Shown here: one piece after another, positions 9,012 to 18,346 of the stretch | Layout: each line of letters opens with the position of its first letter | Numbering within the stretch: the stretch's first letter is position 1 | DNA from: Aquitalea pelogenes | GTDB taxonomy: Bacteria; Pseudomonadota; Gammaproteobacteria; Burkholderiales; Chromobacteriaceae | Reading direction: 5' to 3' | Length of the DNA stretch: 64,000 bases | NCBI RefSeq assembly: GCF_001515305.1 | Contig: NZ_LNQV01000004.1 | Span: 62,001 to 126,000, forward strand | Translations under genes and position numbers: made by a program | The notes under the pieces: model-generated | The model's database searches: none | The model's input: the letters and a program-made list of their open reading frames with translations, nothing else | Told to the model about the DNA's origin: nothing

Positions 9012-9797
9012 TCAGTAAATATCGCGGCCGAAGTACTGCACGCTCAGCTTCTTGAAAGTGCCATTGGCGCGCACGGCGCTGATGGCCTTGTTCAGCTTGT
9101 CCAGCAAGGCCTTGTCTTCCTTGCGCACCGCCATGCCGGCACCAGAGCCCAGCACCTCGCGCTCAGCGGCGTTGTCACCATTGATGGACGGGCCGACAAA
9201 GGCAAAACCCTTGCCCGGTTCGCTCTTGAGAAAACCCGCTTCCACTTGCAGCTCGTCCTGGAAGCTGGCATCCAGCCGGCCATTCACCAGGTCGGCATAG
9301 GCCTTGTCCTGATCCTCATAGCGCACCACATCCATGCCGCGCGGTCCCCAGAACTTGCTCAGGTACATGTCGGCCGTGGTGCCGCGCTGCACGCCCACCC
9401 GCTTGCCTTTCATCCCCTCCACCGTGAACCTGAGCGGACTGCCCTTGGCGGCAATCAGCCGCTGTGGCGTACGGAAATAGCGCTCGGTGAAGCTGACCGT
9501 CTTGGCCCGCTCGGCGGTAATGGTCATCGACGACATGATCACATCGTACTTCTTGGCCATCAGCCCCGGAATGATGCCATCCCAGTCCTGATTGATCAGG
9601 CTGCAGCGGGCTTTCATTTCCTTGCACAGGGCAGCAGCCAGGTCTGCCTCAAAGCCGACGATCTGCCCCGCCGGGTTCAGCGATTCGAACGGCGGATAGG
9701 TGGCATCCATGCCGATACGCAGATTGTTCAGGTCCGTCGCTCCCGCTTGCAGGGCGACAGCAGACAACAACACGGCACACCAGGATTGCAGCTTCAT
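9012..9797 (-). CDS. Polar amino acid ABC transporter substrate-binding protein (orphan)
   Basis: A 261-residue periplasmic binding protein of the SBP_bac_3 family (HisJ/ArtJ type). It has a Sec signal peptide ending about AGAT, the N-terminal motif RIGMDATYPPFES, and the domain-2 motifs GKRVGVQRGTT and RLDASFQDEL. The start at 9797 is chosen because GGAGG lies seven bases upstream; an ATG two codons earlier is too close to it. No permease or ATPase gene is adjacent. It lies downstream of the PLP-dependent decarboxylase on the same strand, which suggests uptake of a related basic amino acid, but this is inference. Confidence 0.88.
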   Translation of the reverse strand: MKLQSWCAVLLSAVALQAGATDLNNLRIGMDATYPPFESLNPAGQIVGFEADLAAALCKEMKARCSLINQDWDGIIPGLMAKKYDVIMSSMTITAERAKTVSFTERYFRTPQRLIAAKGSPLRFTVEGMKGKRVGVQRGTTADMYLSKFWGPRGMDVVRYEDQDKAYADLVNGRLDASFQDELQVEAGFLKSEPGKGFAFVGPSINGDNAAEREVLGSGAGMAVRKEDKALLDKLNKAISAVRANGTFKKLSVQYFGRDIY

Positions 9798-9858
9798 CTT
9801 CATTCCTCCGGACTGGGTGAGTAGACAAACGCACGACAAGGGACGGCTTGGTGTTATC

Positions 9859-9886
9859 GCGCCACACCCGTCAAGGGGTGTGGCGA
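9859..9886 (-). terminator. Hairpin after the PLP-dependent decarboxylase
   Basis: A perfect 10-bp stem (cgccacaccc/gggtgtggcg) with a 6-base loop lies between the decarboxylase and the binding-protein gene. There is no T run on the minus strand, so readthrough into the binding-protein gene is possible. Confidence 0.5.
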
Positions 9887-9908
9887 TACGGCAAAAGGGT
9901 TCTGGCGG

Positions 9909-11294
9909 TCAGGAAAGGTCACGCTCCAGCAACAACATGTCGTCGAAGCGTTCCTGACGGCGGATCAGGCGGTACTGGCCCGGCCCGTCAATCAGCACCG
10001 CAGCGGAACGCGGCTGGGCGTTGTAGACGGTCTGGTTTTCCAGCTGGTAGGCACCCACATCCAGGAAGGCCAGCACATCGCCCGGCGCACTGGCCTCGGG
10101 CAGCAGGAACTGCTCACCCAGCGGGCCATGGCGGAAGTAATCGCCACCGTCGCACAAGGGGCCGCCCAGCTTCACGGGCTGATTGTGGCTGTCCGTCATG
10201 CGGCTGGCGTTGTAGACATAGAAGTACCAGTCCTTGTAATCCGGAATGGCATTGAAACCGGCATCCAGCATGCACCACTGCACCTGGCCTTCCACGCTGC
10301 CATCCTCGCGCAACAAGGTTTTGCGCTTGGCGGTCACCATGCGGGTGAGCAATACCCCGGCACTGCTCACTACCTTGCGGCCCGGCTCGATGCAGATTTC
10401 GATATCCTCACGCCAGGCGTGTACTTCGCGGATGACGGCAGCGGCAAATTCATTGGCGCCGATTTGCGGCTGCATATTGTCCGGCCCACCCAAGCCACGG
10501 TCGGTGACGTAGCGATATGGTGCCGGAATGCCACCGCCGACATTGATCATGTCAAAGCGCACACCCAGTGCTGCTTCCAGCTGGCGGGCACAATCCACCA
10601 GCACACGGGTGGCCGCGCCAAACGGCTCGGCATCCGGCACCTGGTCACCCACATGCATGTGCAGGCCGCACAGCTTTACATAGGGCATGTCCAGTGCCTG
10701 ACGGCAAATGCCTTCGGCATCGGCCAGATCCACCCCGGACTTGGCGCGGAATGCCGTCATCAGGCCTTCATGGGTAGCGGCCTTGACGTTGGGCTCCACC
10801 CGCAGGCAGATGCGTACCGGAATTTGCAGCTGACGGCTGATACGGTCGATGGCCTGCAATTCGTGCTCGCTATCCACATTGATGGCATGCAGCTGCTGGC
10901 GGATGGCGAATTCCAGTTCCTCATCGCGCTTCACGACGCCGTTGTAGACAATCTGGCTGCCGGCAAAACCTGCGGCCAGACAGCGGCGGATTTCATTGGC
11001 CGAATTGGCTTCGATGCTGATGCCTGATTCGCGCACCACCTGCAATACCGCCAGCAAGGAGCAAGCCTTGGAGGCGTAGCAGATGCGGGTATTGGCATGG
11101 CTGGCAAAGGCCTGCTTGATTTCGTCGACATTGCGGCGGATTTCCGGCGCGGAATACACGAATAGCGGTGCGCCGAATTCTGCGGCCAGCGCGGCCAGCC
11201 CCACCCCCTCCATCTGCAACTGTCCATCAGCAGCAGACAGACGGCGGTCGTGTTGCAGGGTGTATTGCCGTTGGGAATCGAAATCGTGATGCAT
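9909..11294 (-). CDS. Fold-III PLP-dependent decarboxylase (diaminopimelate/ornithine decarboxylase-like)
   Basis: A 461-residue protein of the alanine-racemase-fold (type III) PLP decarboxylases, related to LysA. The PLP lysine is Lys76 in CYASKA. The phosphate-binding glycines (NVGGGI), the EPGR motif and the C-terminal GGPLCDGGD motif with the catalytic cysteine are all present. The start at 11294 has GGAG five bases upstream; the open frame runs further 5' without similarity. True LysA is usually about 415 residues and sits in other contexts, so the substrate here is uncertain. It is divergently transcribed from a LysR gene 96 bp away, its likely regulator. Confidence 0.85.
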   Translation of the reverse strand: MHHDFDSQRQYTLQHDRRLSAADGQLQMEGVGLAALAAEFGAPLFVYSAPEIRRNVDEIKQAFASHANTRICYASKACSLLAVLQVVRESGISIEANSANEIRRCLAAGFAGSQIVYNGVVKRDEELEFAIRQQLHAINVDSEHELQAIDRISRQLQIPVRICLRVEPNVKAATHEGLMTAFRAKSGVDLADAEGICRQALDMPYVKLCGLHMHVGDQVPDAEPFGAATRVLVDCARQLEAALGVRFDMINVGGGIPAPYRYVTDRGLGGPDNMQPQIGANEFAAAVIREVHAWREDIEICIEPGRKVVSSAGVLLTRMVTAKRKTLLREDGSVEGQVQWCMLDAGFNAIPDYKDWYFYVYNASRMTDSHNQPVKLGGPLCDGGDYFRHGPLGEQFLLPEASAPGDVLAFLDVGAYQLENQTVYNAQPRSAAVLIDGPGQYRLIRRQERFDDMLLLERDLS

Positions 11295-11390
11295 GTGCGC
11301 TCCGTCATGTTGTGTTGTTTGTTGCCAAACATACGGAAATCGCCTAGTTTTCACGAACGAATAATTGGCATCGAACCATTCCATTCCGTC

Positions 11391-12287
11391 ATGAATGAAA
11401 CCCACCACCTGCCCTCGCTCACCGCCTTGCGCGCCTTTGTCACCGTCATCGACACCGGCAGCTTTACCGAGGCCGCACGCCGCCTGTTTCTGACCCAGGG
11501 TGCCATCAGCAAGCAGATCAGCCTGCTGGAGCAGCACTACGCCACCGCGCTATTGCAAAGGCAGCACCGGCAGATACGCCCGACACCGGCAGGCCAGACC
11601 CTGCTGCCGGTAGCGCGTGAGGTGGTACAAAAACTGAAGGAAGTGGACAGGCAGATCAAAACCCGCAGCGACATCCTCAGCCTGCAGGTGTATGTGAGCT
11701 TTGCCGTGCGCTGGCTGATGCCGCGGCTGGGCAGCTTTTACCAGCAGCACCCGCTTACCCAGCTGCGCATCGACAGCATGGTGTACGAACCGGAGGTGCT
11801 GGACCCGGACAGCCATCAGGCCTATATCCTGTTCGGGCGCGGACAATGGCCGAACATGCAGGCCGAGCTGCTGTTACCCGAGGTGCTCAGCCCGGTGTGC
11901 TCCCCTGCCATGCGGACTGAACTGTCCGGTGTGGACAGCCTGGCAGGCCACACCCTGTTTCACACCACCCGCGACTATGAGGAATGGGTTGCCTGGCTGG
12001 ATACCCAGGGCATACACACGCTTGCCGCCTACAAGCATCAAGTGGTGGACTTGCACCACCTGGCGTGGACGGCGGCTGCCAGCGGGCTGGGTGTGGCGAT
12101 CGGTGACATGGCCTTGCTGCACGACGAGCTGGAACAAGGCCGGCTGGTCTGCCCATTCGACAGCCAGTTGCATACCGGTTCCGGTTACTGGCTGGTCTAC
12201 CCGGAGAGCTATGCCGAGCATCCGGGCCTGCAGGATTTACTGTCCTGGCTGCGCGAGCAGGCTGGCGGCATTCGCCACGCGCCATAG
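11391..12287 (+). CDS. LysR-family transcriptional regulator (GcvA-like)
   Basis: A 298-residue LysR protein. The winged HTH at residues 8-67 reads LRAFVTVIDTGSFTEAARRL and GAISKQISLLE, typical of the GcvA/AmpR subgroup. The effector domain follows from about residue 95. The ATG at 11391 is in the normal family position. It is divergent from the PLP-dependent decarboxylase, and the shared 96-bp region is the likely operator. The effector is unknown. Confidence 0.9.
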   Translation: MNETHHLPSLTALRAFVTVIDTGSFTEAARRLFLTQGAISKQISLLEQHYATALLQRQHRQIRPTPAGQTLLPVAREVVQKLKEVDRQIKTRSDILSLQVYVSFAVRWLMPRLGSFYQQHPLTQLRIDSMVYEPEVLDPDSHQAYILFGRGQWPNMQAELLLPEVLSPVCSPAMRTELSGVDSLAGHTLFHTTRDYEEWVAWLDTQGIHTLAAYKHQVVDLHHLAWTAAASGLGVAIGDMALLHDELEQGRLVCPFDSQLHTGSGYWLVYPESYAEHPGLQDLLSWLREQAGGIRHAP

Positions 12288-12312
12288 AAAAAGCCCGGCA
12301 TGGAGGCCGGGC
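12287..12312 (-). terminator. Rho-independent terminator after the small HTH gene
   Basis: Read on the minus strand, gcccggc/gccgggc forms a stem followed by a T run (ttttt). It also abuts the LysR stop codon from the other side. Confidence 0.75.
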
Positions 12313-12336
12313 GACAAGTCAACAACACAGGAGAAA

Positions 12337-12549
12337 TCACAAAGGCAAATGCGTGGACAGGGCATTGAGCTTGCGCAGTGCCTGACGGAAACGGGTGTGG
12401 GCGCGGGACACGGTGGATTCGCTGATATCCATCTGCTGGGCGGCGAAGTAGCCGGTCATGCCTTCTACTTCCATCAGCCAGACGGCTTCACGCGAACGCT
12501 TTTTCAGGCCGATCAGGTCGGCTACCTGGTTGAAATCGTCGAGTTTCAT
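12337..12549 (-). CDS. Small HTH DNA-binding protein, TrfB/KorA-like
   Basis: A 70-residue protein from the ATG at 12549, which has GGAG nine bases upstream; ATGs at 12567 and 12570 would add six or seven residues without a ribosome-binding site. A helix-turn-helix is apparent around GYFAAQQMDISESTVSRAH, and the overall layout (short N-terminal helix pair, then HTH) resembles TrfB/KorA repressors of broad-host-range plasmids. It is chromosomal here, next to no plasmid genes, and ends at its own terminator. The target is unknown. Confidence 0.7.
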   Translation of the reverse strand: MKLDDFNQVADLIGLKKRSREAVWLMEVEGMTGYFAAQQMDISESTVSRAHTRFRQALRKLNALSTHLPL

Positions 12550-12715
12550 GGCGCTGATCTCCGACATCATGGGGTGGGGGAATGATGCTCCAGCCAGTGC
12601 AGCAGACACTGGCAACCCCGGTAAAACCACTTGCCGGGGCCGGTAAATTCAGCATAGATGCTTGCAAAAAAAATGCACGGACAGTTTTGCAAGCGGGAAG
12701 AAAGACCAGGCTGGC

Positions 12716-13963
12716 TCAGCGGCCCGTTGCGGCCAGCCAGTCCAGCATGCCTTGCCCGGCGGCGCGGCCACTGGCGAGGCACGCGGTCAGCAGATAGCCG
12801 CCGGTAGGGGCTTCCCAGTCCAGCATTTCACCGGCGCAGAACACGCCCGGCATGTCTTTGAGCATCAGCCCGGCGTCCAGCGCCTCCAGCCGGACCCCGC
12901 CCGCAGTGCTGATGGCTTCGTCGATGGGCCGCGTGGCGTACATGGTCAGCGGCAAGCGCTTGATACCTGCAGCCAGCTGATCCATATCGTTGAATGCTTC
13001 CTTGCTCAGGCATTCGCGCAGCAGGCCTGCCCTCACCCCTTTCAGGTTCAGGCGGCTTTGCAGATGGCTGGATAGCGAACGCGAGCCGCGCGGATGTTTT
13101 ACTTCCGCCGCCACCTGTCCGGCACTCTTTTGTGGCAGCAAATCCAGATACACCGTGGCACTGCCATTGGCCAGCAAGCTGTCGCGGATGGGCGCGCTGA
13201 AGGCATAGATCAGGTTGCCTTCCACTCCGTGGCGGGTGACCACGCATTCCCCGGTCTTGCGCACGGTATGACCAGCCAGATCGGTAAACTCCAGCAGCAC
13301 CGACTTGAGCGGCTCTCCGGCAAACTTGTCGGCAAAGTGGCTGCTCCAGTTGCAGTCAAAACCGCAATTGGCCGGCAGCAAATCGCGCACCGCCACACCG
13401 CGTTCGGCCAGCACGGGCAGCCAGCTGCCATCCGAACCCAGCTTTTTCCAGCTGCCGCCGCCCAAGGCCAGCAGCACGGCATCATGACGGGCTTCCTGCT
13501 CGCCATCCGGCGTGGCAAAGCGCAGCGCGCCTTGGTCTTTCCAGCCCAGCCAGCGATGGCGCACCCGGAATTGCACCCCGGCCTCGCGCAAGCGCGTCAG
13601 CCAGGCGCGCAGCAAGGGCGCTGCCTTCATCTCGCGCGGGAATACCTTGCCCGAGCTGCCGACAAAGGTTTCCACCCCCAGACCATGCACCCATTCACGC
13701 AATATGTCGGCATCGAAATCCTGCAGCCAGGCGGCGACCTCGTTTTCCCGTTCGCGATAGCGGCCGAGAAAGTCCGCCTTGGCTTCGGAATGGGTGATGT
13801 TCATCCCGCCCACGCCGGCCAACAGGAATTTGCGCCCCACCGAGGGCATGGCGTCATATACCGTCACCGTCACACCCGCCCGGGACAGTACCTCGGCTGC
13901 CATCAGGCCGGACGGACCTCCGCCAATGATGGCAACACGTGAACAAGATGGGGATGACGACAT
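12716..13963 (-). CDS. HI0933/YhiN-type flavoprotein (NAD(P)/FAD-dependent oxidoreductase)
   Basis: A 415-residue flavoprotein of the HI0933-like family. The N-terminal Rossmann motif is AIIGGGPSGLMAAE. The family signature GRKFLLAGVGGMNITHS follows at about residue 45. The C-terminal FAD motif lies around GVFCAGEMLDWEAPTGGYLL. The ATG at 13963 follows GGAG five bases upstream. The long upstream extension of the frame has no similarity. The physiological substrate of this conserved family is not established. It is divergent from the chemoreceptor gene. Confidence 0.9.
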   Translation of the reverse strand: MSSSPSCSRVAIIGGGPSGLMAAEVLSRAGVTVTVYDAMPSVGRKFLLAGVGGMNITHSEAKADFLGRYRERENEVAAWLQDFDADILREWVHGLGVETFVGSSGKVFPREMKAAPLLRAWLTRLREAGVQFRVRHRWLGWKDQGALRFATPDGEQEARHDAVLLALGGGSWKKLGSDGSWLPVLAERGVAVRDLLPANCGFDCNWSSHFADKFAGEPLKSVLLEFTDLAGHTVRKTGECVVTRHGVEGNLIYAFSAPIRDSLLANGSATVYLDLLPQKSAGQVAAEVKHPRGSRSLSSHLQSRLNLKGVRAGLLRECLSKEAFNDMDQLAAGIKRLPLTMYATRPIDEAISTAGGVRLEALDAGLMLKDMPGVFCAGEMLDWEAPTGGYLLTACLASGRAAGQGMLDWLAATGR

Positions 13964-14205
13964 GACAACTCCTGCAGCAAGAACAAGGCAAAACCGGCGG
14001 GCCGGTCGACAGAGGGCGGATTGTTGCAGAAAACCCGCGTTATCCCAAGCCACATCGTACCCATACGGCCAAAAGGGGAAAAAATTTTGTTTTAAACCAA
14101 GCACAGTTAATATGACGTGCGTTACGCTGGCCGCTGTAGCAGGTCGAGACGGCCTGGATAAAAACATAAGCAACAACAAAAGGAGGCGGGGCTCCCGTAC
14201 ATATA

Positions 14206-15834
14206 ATGAAAAAATTTTCCGAATGGCCAATCTGGCTGCGTCTGACCAGCGCCATCTGGTGCTGTCTGGTGGTGGCCTGGAGCGGGCTGATTGCCTGGGA
14301 AACCACGGTCAGCCGTGATATTGCGGTATCGCAGGCCAAGGACCTGGCCAGCAGCATGAACGAAATGACGCTGGCCGGCCTCACCGGCATGATGATGACA
14401 GGCACCGTGGGCCAGCGTGATGTGTTTCTGGACCAGATCAAGGAACTGTCCGCCGTGCGCGAACTGCGCGTGGTACGTGGCGACGCGGTCAACAAGCAGT
14501 TTGGCCCCGGCAATGCCGGCGACAAGGCACACGCAGCGGACGAAGCGGAAAAAAGCGCCCTTGCCAGCGGCCAGCCCTACGTAGCCATTGAATCCAGCCC
14601 GCAACTGGGCGAACACCTGCACGTGGTGTACCCGGCGCGCGCAGCCAGCAATTACCTGGGCAAGAACTGCATCAGCTGTCACCAGGTGAGCGAAGGCACC
14701 CCGCTGGGCGCGGTCAGCATGCGCATCTCACTGGAAAAACCCTACGCCTCGGTGGCGCAGTTCCGCAACCAGAGCATCCTGTTTGCCGTCATCGCCTCGC
14801 TGCCGCTGATGCTGGTGGTGTTCCTGTTCATCCGCCGCTTTGTCACCCGGCCGCTGCAAGCCATGGCAGGTGGTCTGGCTGAACTGGCCAAGGGCGAAGG
14901 CGACCTGACGCGCCGGCTGGAAGTGCGCCATCAGGATGAAATCGGCAAGACTGCCAGCCTGTTCAACCAGATGCTGGGTTCCATTGCCGAGCTGGTACGC
15001 CAGGTTGGCACCGCTGCGCGTAGCGTGGCTTCGTCTTCCGGCCAGCTGAGTCAGGGCGCGGAACGACTGGCCGAGGGTTCGCAAGCCCAGAATCGCCAAT
15101 CGCAGGATGCGGCGCAGGCAGTGGAGCAACTGGCCCAGCATATTGGCGACATTGCCCGCCATGCCGAACAGGTACTGCAACAGTCGGATGAAAGCCTGCA
15201 ACGCTCGCAGCAGGGCCGCCAGGACCTGAGCCGCTTGCAACAGCAGGTTGGCGAAATCCAGCAAGCCGTCACCATGATGTCCGAAGCGGAAACCGAGCTG
15301 GTGCAATCCACTGCCGCCATCACCGGCATGACGCAGCAGGTGCGCGACATTGCCGAACAGACCAATCTGCTGGCCCTGAATGCCGCCATCGAAGCGGCCC
15401 GAGCCGGCGAAGCCGGACGTGGCTTTGCCGTGGTGGCGGACGAAGTGCGCAAGCTGGCGGAAAAATCCGCTCTGTCGGCGCGCGAAATCGACAGCGTCAC
15501 CGACGCGCTGAACAACAAGACCGAAGCCGTGCGCGATGCCGTGGCAGCCAGCCTCACATCCTTGCAGGCCAGCAATCAGTCGGCGGCACAAGTGGCCAGC
15601 GTCCTGGATGCCGCCAATGACTCGGCGGTGGCAGTCCGTAATGGCCTGCAACAAATCGTGCAGGTGACCGAACAGCAGCGTGAAGCCAGCGAACGCGTGA
15701 CCCGCAATATCGACAGCATTGCCCAGCTGGCCAATACCAATGACACAGCCATCCAGCACACCGTGCGCTCGGCAGAGGAGCTGGAACAACTGGCAGGCGG
15801 ACTGAACGACTCGGTGGCCCGCTTCAAGGTGTAG
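14206..15834 (+). CDS. Methyl-accepting chemotaxis protein with periplasmic c-type heme motif
   Basis: A 542-residue transmembrane chemoreceptor. TM1 is about residues 12-33, a periplasmic sensor of about 155 residues follows, TM2 is about 190-209, then a HAMP domain and the signalling domain. The hairpin tip [19 protein letters not shown] is canonical. Just before TM2 the sensor contains Cys155-Ile-Ser-Cys158-His159, a CxxCH covalent heme-c motif, suggesting redox, oxygen or nitric-oxide sensing. AGGAGG lies about 18 bases from the ATG, an unusually long spacing. A terminator follows and no che genes are adjacent. Confidence 0.92.
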   Translation: MKKFSEWPIWLRLTSAIWCCLVVAWSGLIAWETTVSRDIAVSQAKDLASSMNEMTLAGLTGMMMTGTVGQRDVFLDQIKELSAVRELRVVRGDAVNKQFGPGNAGDKAHAADEAEKSALASGQPYVAIESSPQLGEHLHVVYPARAASNYLGKNCISCHQVSEGTPLGAVSMRISLEKPYASVAQFRNQSILFAVIASLPLMLVVFLFIRRFVTRPLQAMAGGLAELAKGEGDLTRRLEVRHQDEIGKTASLFNQMLGSIAELVRQVGTAARSVASSSGQLSQGAERLAEGSQAQNRQSQDAAQAVEQLAQHIGDIARHAEQVLQQSDESLQRSQQGRQDLSRLQQQVGEIQQAVTMMSEAETELVQSTAAITGMTQQVRDIAEQTNLLALNAAIEAARAGEAGRGFAVVADEVRKLAEKSALSAREIDSVTDALNNKTEAVRDAVAASLTSLQASNQSAAQVASVLDAANDSAVAVRNGLQQIVQVTEQQREASERVTRNIDSIAQLANTNDTAIQHTVRSAEELEQLAGGLNDSVARFKV

Positions 15835-15853
15835 CAGACCGGCAAGAGCAAGC

Positions 15854-15887
15854 AACGCCAGTGCGCCCCGGCCCGCTGGCGTTTTTT
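15854..15887 (+). terminator. Rho-independent terminator after the chemoreceptor
   Basis: cgccag at 15856-15861 pairs with ctggcg at 15876-15881 and is followed by six T residues. Confidence 0.8.
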
Positions 15888-15991
15888 CTGTCTGCCAGCG
15901 CAGTACAGCCACATCCGCAACAGCCGGTTTGGCCAATACGCCGTCTGCTGTTACACTGCCAGCCCGTTTCTGTCGTGATATCGCCAAGTCC

Positions 15992-17376
15992 GTGAAAAAA
16001 ATCGCCTTTTCCAGCCTCACCGCGCTGCCTGAAGCCCTGCTCTCCAACCTGGACAGCCTCGGTTACCACAGCATGACCCCCATCCAGGCCGAAAGCCTGC
16101 CGGTGATTCTGGACGGGCGCGACCTGATCGCCCAGGCCAAGACCGGCAGCGGCAAGACCGCCGCCTTCGGCCTTGGCATCCTGGCCAACATCAACCCGCG
16201 CTGGTTTGCCGTACAGGCACTGGTGCTGTGCCCCACCCGCGAACTGGCCGACCAGGTGGCGCAGGAAATCCGCCGACTGGCACGCAGCATCGACAATATC
16301 AAGGTAGTGACCCTGACCGGCGGCTCGCCGATGGGGCCGCAGCGTGCCTCGCTGGAACACGGTGCACACATCGTGGTGGGCACGCCTGGCCGTCTGCAGG
16401 ATCACCTGTACCGCGAATCGCTGAACCTGGCCGGGGTGAAAACTCTGGTGCTGGACGAAGCCGACCGCATGATTGACATGGGCTTCATCGAGGAAATCGT
16501 CGGCATCGTGCGCGCCTGCCCGCGCCAGCGTCAGACCCTGCTGCTCTCCGCCACCTATCCGGACACCATCCGCAAGGCCAGCGCGCAGTTCCTGCGTCAG
16601 CCGGTGGAAGTGAAAGTGGAAGCACTGCACAGCGGCGACCATATCGAACAATGGTTCTACAAGGTGAAGCCGGAAACCCGGCTGGAAACCGTCACCCGCA
16701 TCCTGCAGCACGTGCGTCCGGCTTCCGCGCTGGCCTTCTGCAATACCAAGGAACGCTGCAAGGAGCTGGTGAAGGATTTGCAGGCCCGTGGCTTCTCCGC
16801 GCTGGCGCTGTATGGCGATCTGGAACAGCGCGACCGCGACCAGATCCTGCTGCGCTTTGCCAACAAGAGCACCACGGTGCTGGTAGCCACCGACGTGGCG
16901 CTCGCGGGCTGGACATCAAGGAACTGGACCTGGTGATCAATGTGGACGTGAGCCACGACCCGGAAGTGCACATCCACCGCATTGGCCGAACCGGCCGTGG
17001 CGAGTTGCATGGCCTGGCCATGACGCTGACCTGCGAAAGCGATGCCCGCCGCCTGGTGCAGATCGAGGACTACCAGAAGGCCCCGCTCACCTGGGCCGAA
17101 GTGGACGAACTGACCCCGGCGCCGGGCGGCCAGCTGATTCCGGCCATGGTGACGCTGGAAATTGCCGGCGGCAAACGTGACAAGCTGCGCCCGGGTGACA
17201 TCCTGGGCGCGCTCACTGGTGACGGCGGCATTGCCGGCAGTCATGTGGGGAAGATCAACGTGCTGGAAGGTGCCAGCTTTGTTGCCCTGCAGCGCGACAT
17301 CGCCCAGCAGGCTTTTGAACGCCTGTCGGTCAGCAAGATCAAGGGCCGTCTGTTCAAGATGCGCTTTGTTGAATAA
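15992..17376 (+). pseudogene. dbpA: DEAD-box RNA helicase DbpA, interrupted by a -1 frameshift
   Basis: Across two frames this is a full-length DbpA-type ATP-dependent RNA helicase (about 460 residues) acting on 23S rRNA during large-subunit assembly. Frame 1 carries the Q motif, AKTGSGKTA (motif I), PTRELA, DEAD and SAT, then runs out of frame after ATDVA. Frame 2 resumes at RGLDIKELDLV with HRIGRTGR and the C-terminal RNA-binding domain ending KIKGRLFKMRF. One G is missing near 16900 (gtggcg|ctcgcggg, expected gtggcggctcgcggg). I start at GTG 15992, matching E. coli DbpA; no good ribosome-binding site is visible. Confidence 0.88.
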
Positions 17377-17397
17377 GCCTTGCGCAACGCACCATGC

Positions 17398-17426
17398 AAA
17401 AGCACCCCAAGGGGTGGCTTTTTTGT
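17398..17426 (+). terminator. Terminator between dbpA and tauD
   Basis: aagcacccc pairs with ggggtggctt with one bulge, followed by tttttt. A T-rich stretch on the opposite strand makes bidirectional action possible for the convergent tauD gene. Confidence 0.75.
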
Positions 17427-17453
17427 TTTCCGACAGAAAAGACCAGAGTCTGA

Positions 17454-18287
17454 TCAGAAGGGTTTGTCACCCAGAATGGTGGCCCGGTGCATGATGCGAC
17501 GGTTGGGACGGTAATCGTCCACCGCATAATGACTGGTAGAGCGGTTATCCCAGAACGCCACATCCCCGGCCTGCCAGCGCCAGCGGATGGTGAATTCCGG
17601 CCGCGCCTGATGGGCAAGCAGGAAGGCTAGCAAGGCAGCGCCCTCTTCTTCCGGCAACTCGTTGATTTCGGTGGTGAAACCGCCATTGACGAACAGGCCC
17701 TTGCGACCGCTCACCGGATGGGTGCGCACCACCGGGTGGCTCAGCGGCGGATTGTCGCGCCGCGTCTGTTCCCATTTTTCCCGGTCGGCCGGGGTCAGGC
17801 CAAAGCGCTTGAGCGGGAAGGTCTTGGTGAAGTCATGGGTGGCAGTCAGCCCTTCCAGCAAGGTTTTCAGCCGGTCGGACAGCGCATCCCAGGCGGCAAA
17901 GCTGCTGGCCCACAGCGTGTCACCGCCGAACTCCGGCAGCAAGCGCGCCGCCAGCACCGCAGCGGCCGGCGGTGTTTCGATGAAGGTGACATCAGTGTGC
18001 CAGATGGCATTGTCCTTCAGGTCGAAGGCGTCGGTGTCCAGAATCATCACCTGCGGTGCATCCGGGTGTTGCGGGTAGATGGGGTGGGTGTGCAGATCGC
18101 CAAAGCGGGCGGCAAAGTCGCGCTGCTGGCGCGGGCTGATGTCCTGATTACGGAAGAACAGCACCTGGTGTTGCAGCAGGGCCTGCTGAATCTCCTGTTG
18201 CAGGCTGTCAGTGAGCGGCTGCGCCAGATCCACGCCTTCAACAATCGCGCCCAGCGCCGGGGACAAACGGGTAAGAGTCAGACTCAT
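17454..18287 (-). CDS. tauD: Taurine dioxygenase
   Basis: A 277-residue Fe(II)/2-oxoglutarate-dependent dioxygenase that releases sulfite from taurine. The metal triad is His97 and Asp99 (WHTDVTF) plus distal His267 in [11 protein letters not shown], and Arg of the same C-terminal block would bind 2-oxoglutarate. The C-terminal sequence matches classical TauD closely. It is the last gene of a tauABCD operon, 59 bp after tauC, and ends at a terminator convergent with dbpA. Confidence 0.95.
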   Translation of the reverse strand: MSLTLTRLSPALGAIVEGVDLAQPLTDSLQQEIQQALLQHQVLFFRNQDISPRQQRDFAARFGDLHTHPIYPQHPDAPQVMILDTDAFDLKDNAIWHTDVTFIETPPAAAVLAARLLPEFGGDTLWASSFAAWDALSDRLKTLLEGLTATHDFTKTFPLKRFGLTPADREKWEQTRRDNPPLSHPVVRTHPVSGRKGLFVNGGFTTEINELPEEEGAALLAFLLAHQARPEFTIRWRWQAGDVAFWDNRSTSHYAVDDYRPNRRIMHRATILGDKPF

Positions 18288-18346
18288 CTTCTATTCCTTG
18301 CATCATTCGGTTCTGGCCGCCGCCACAGGCAGCGACCATGAAATCT

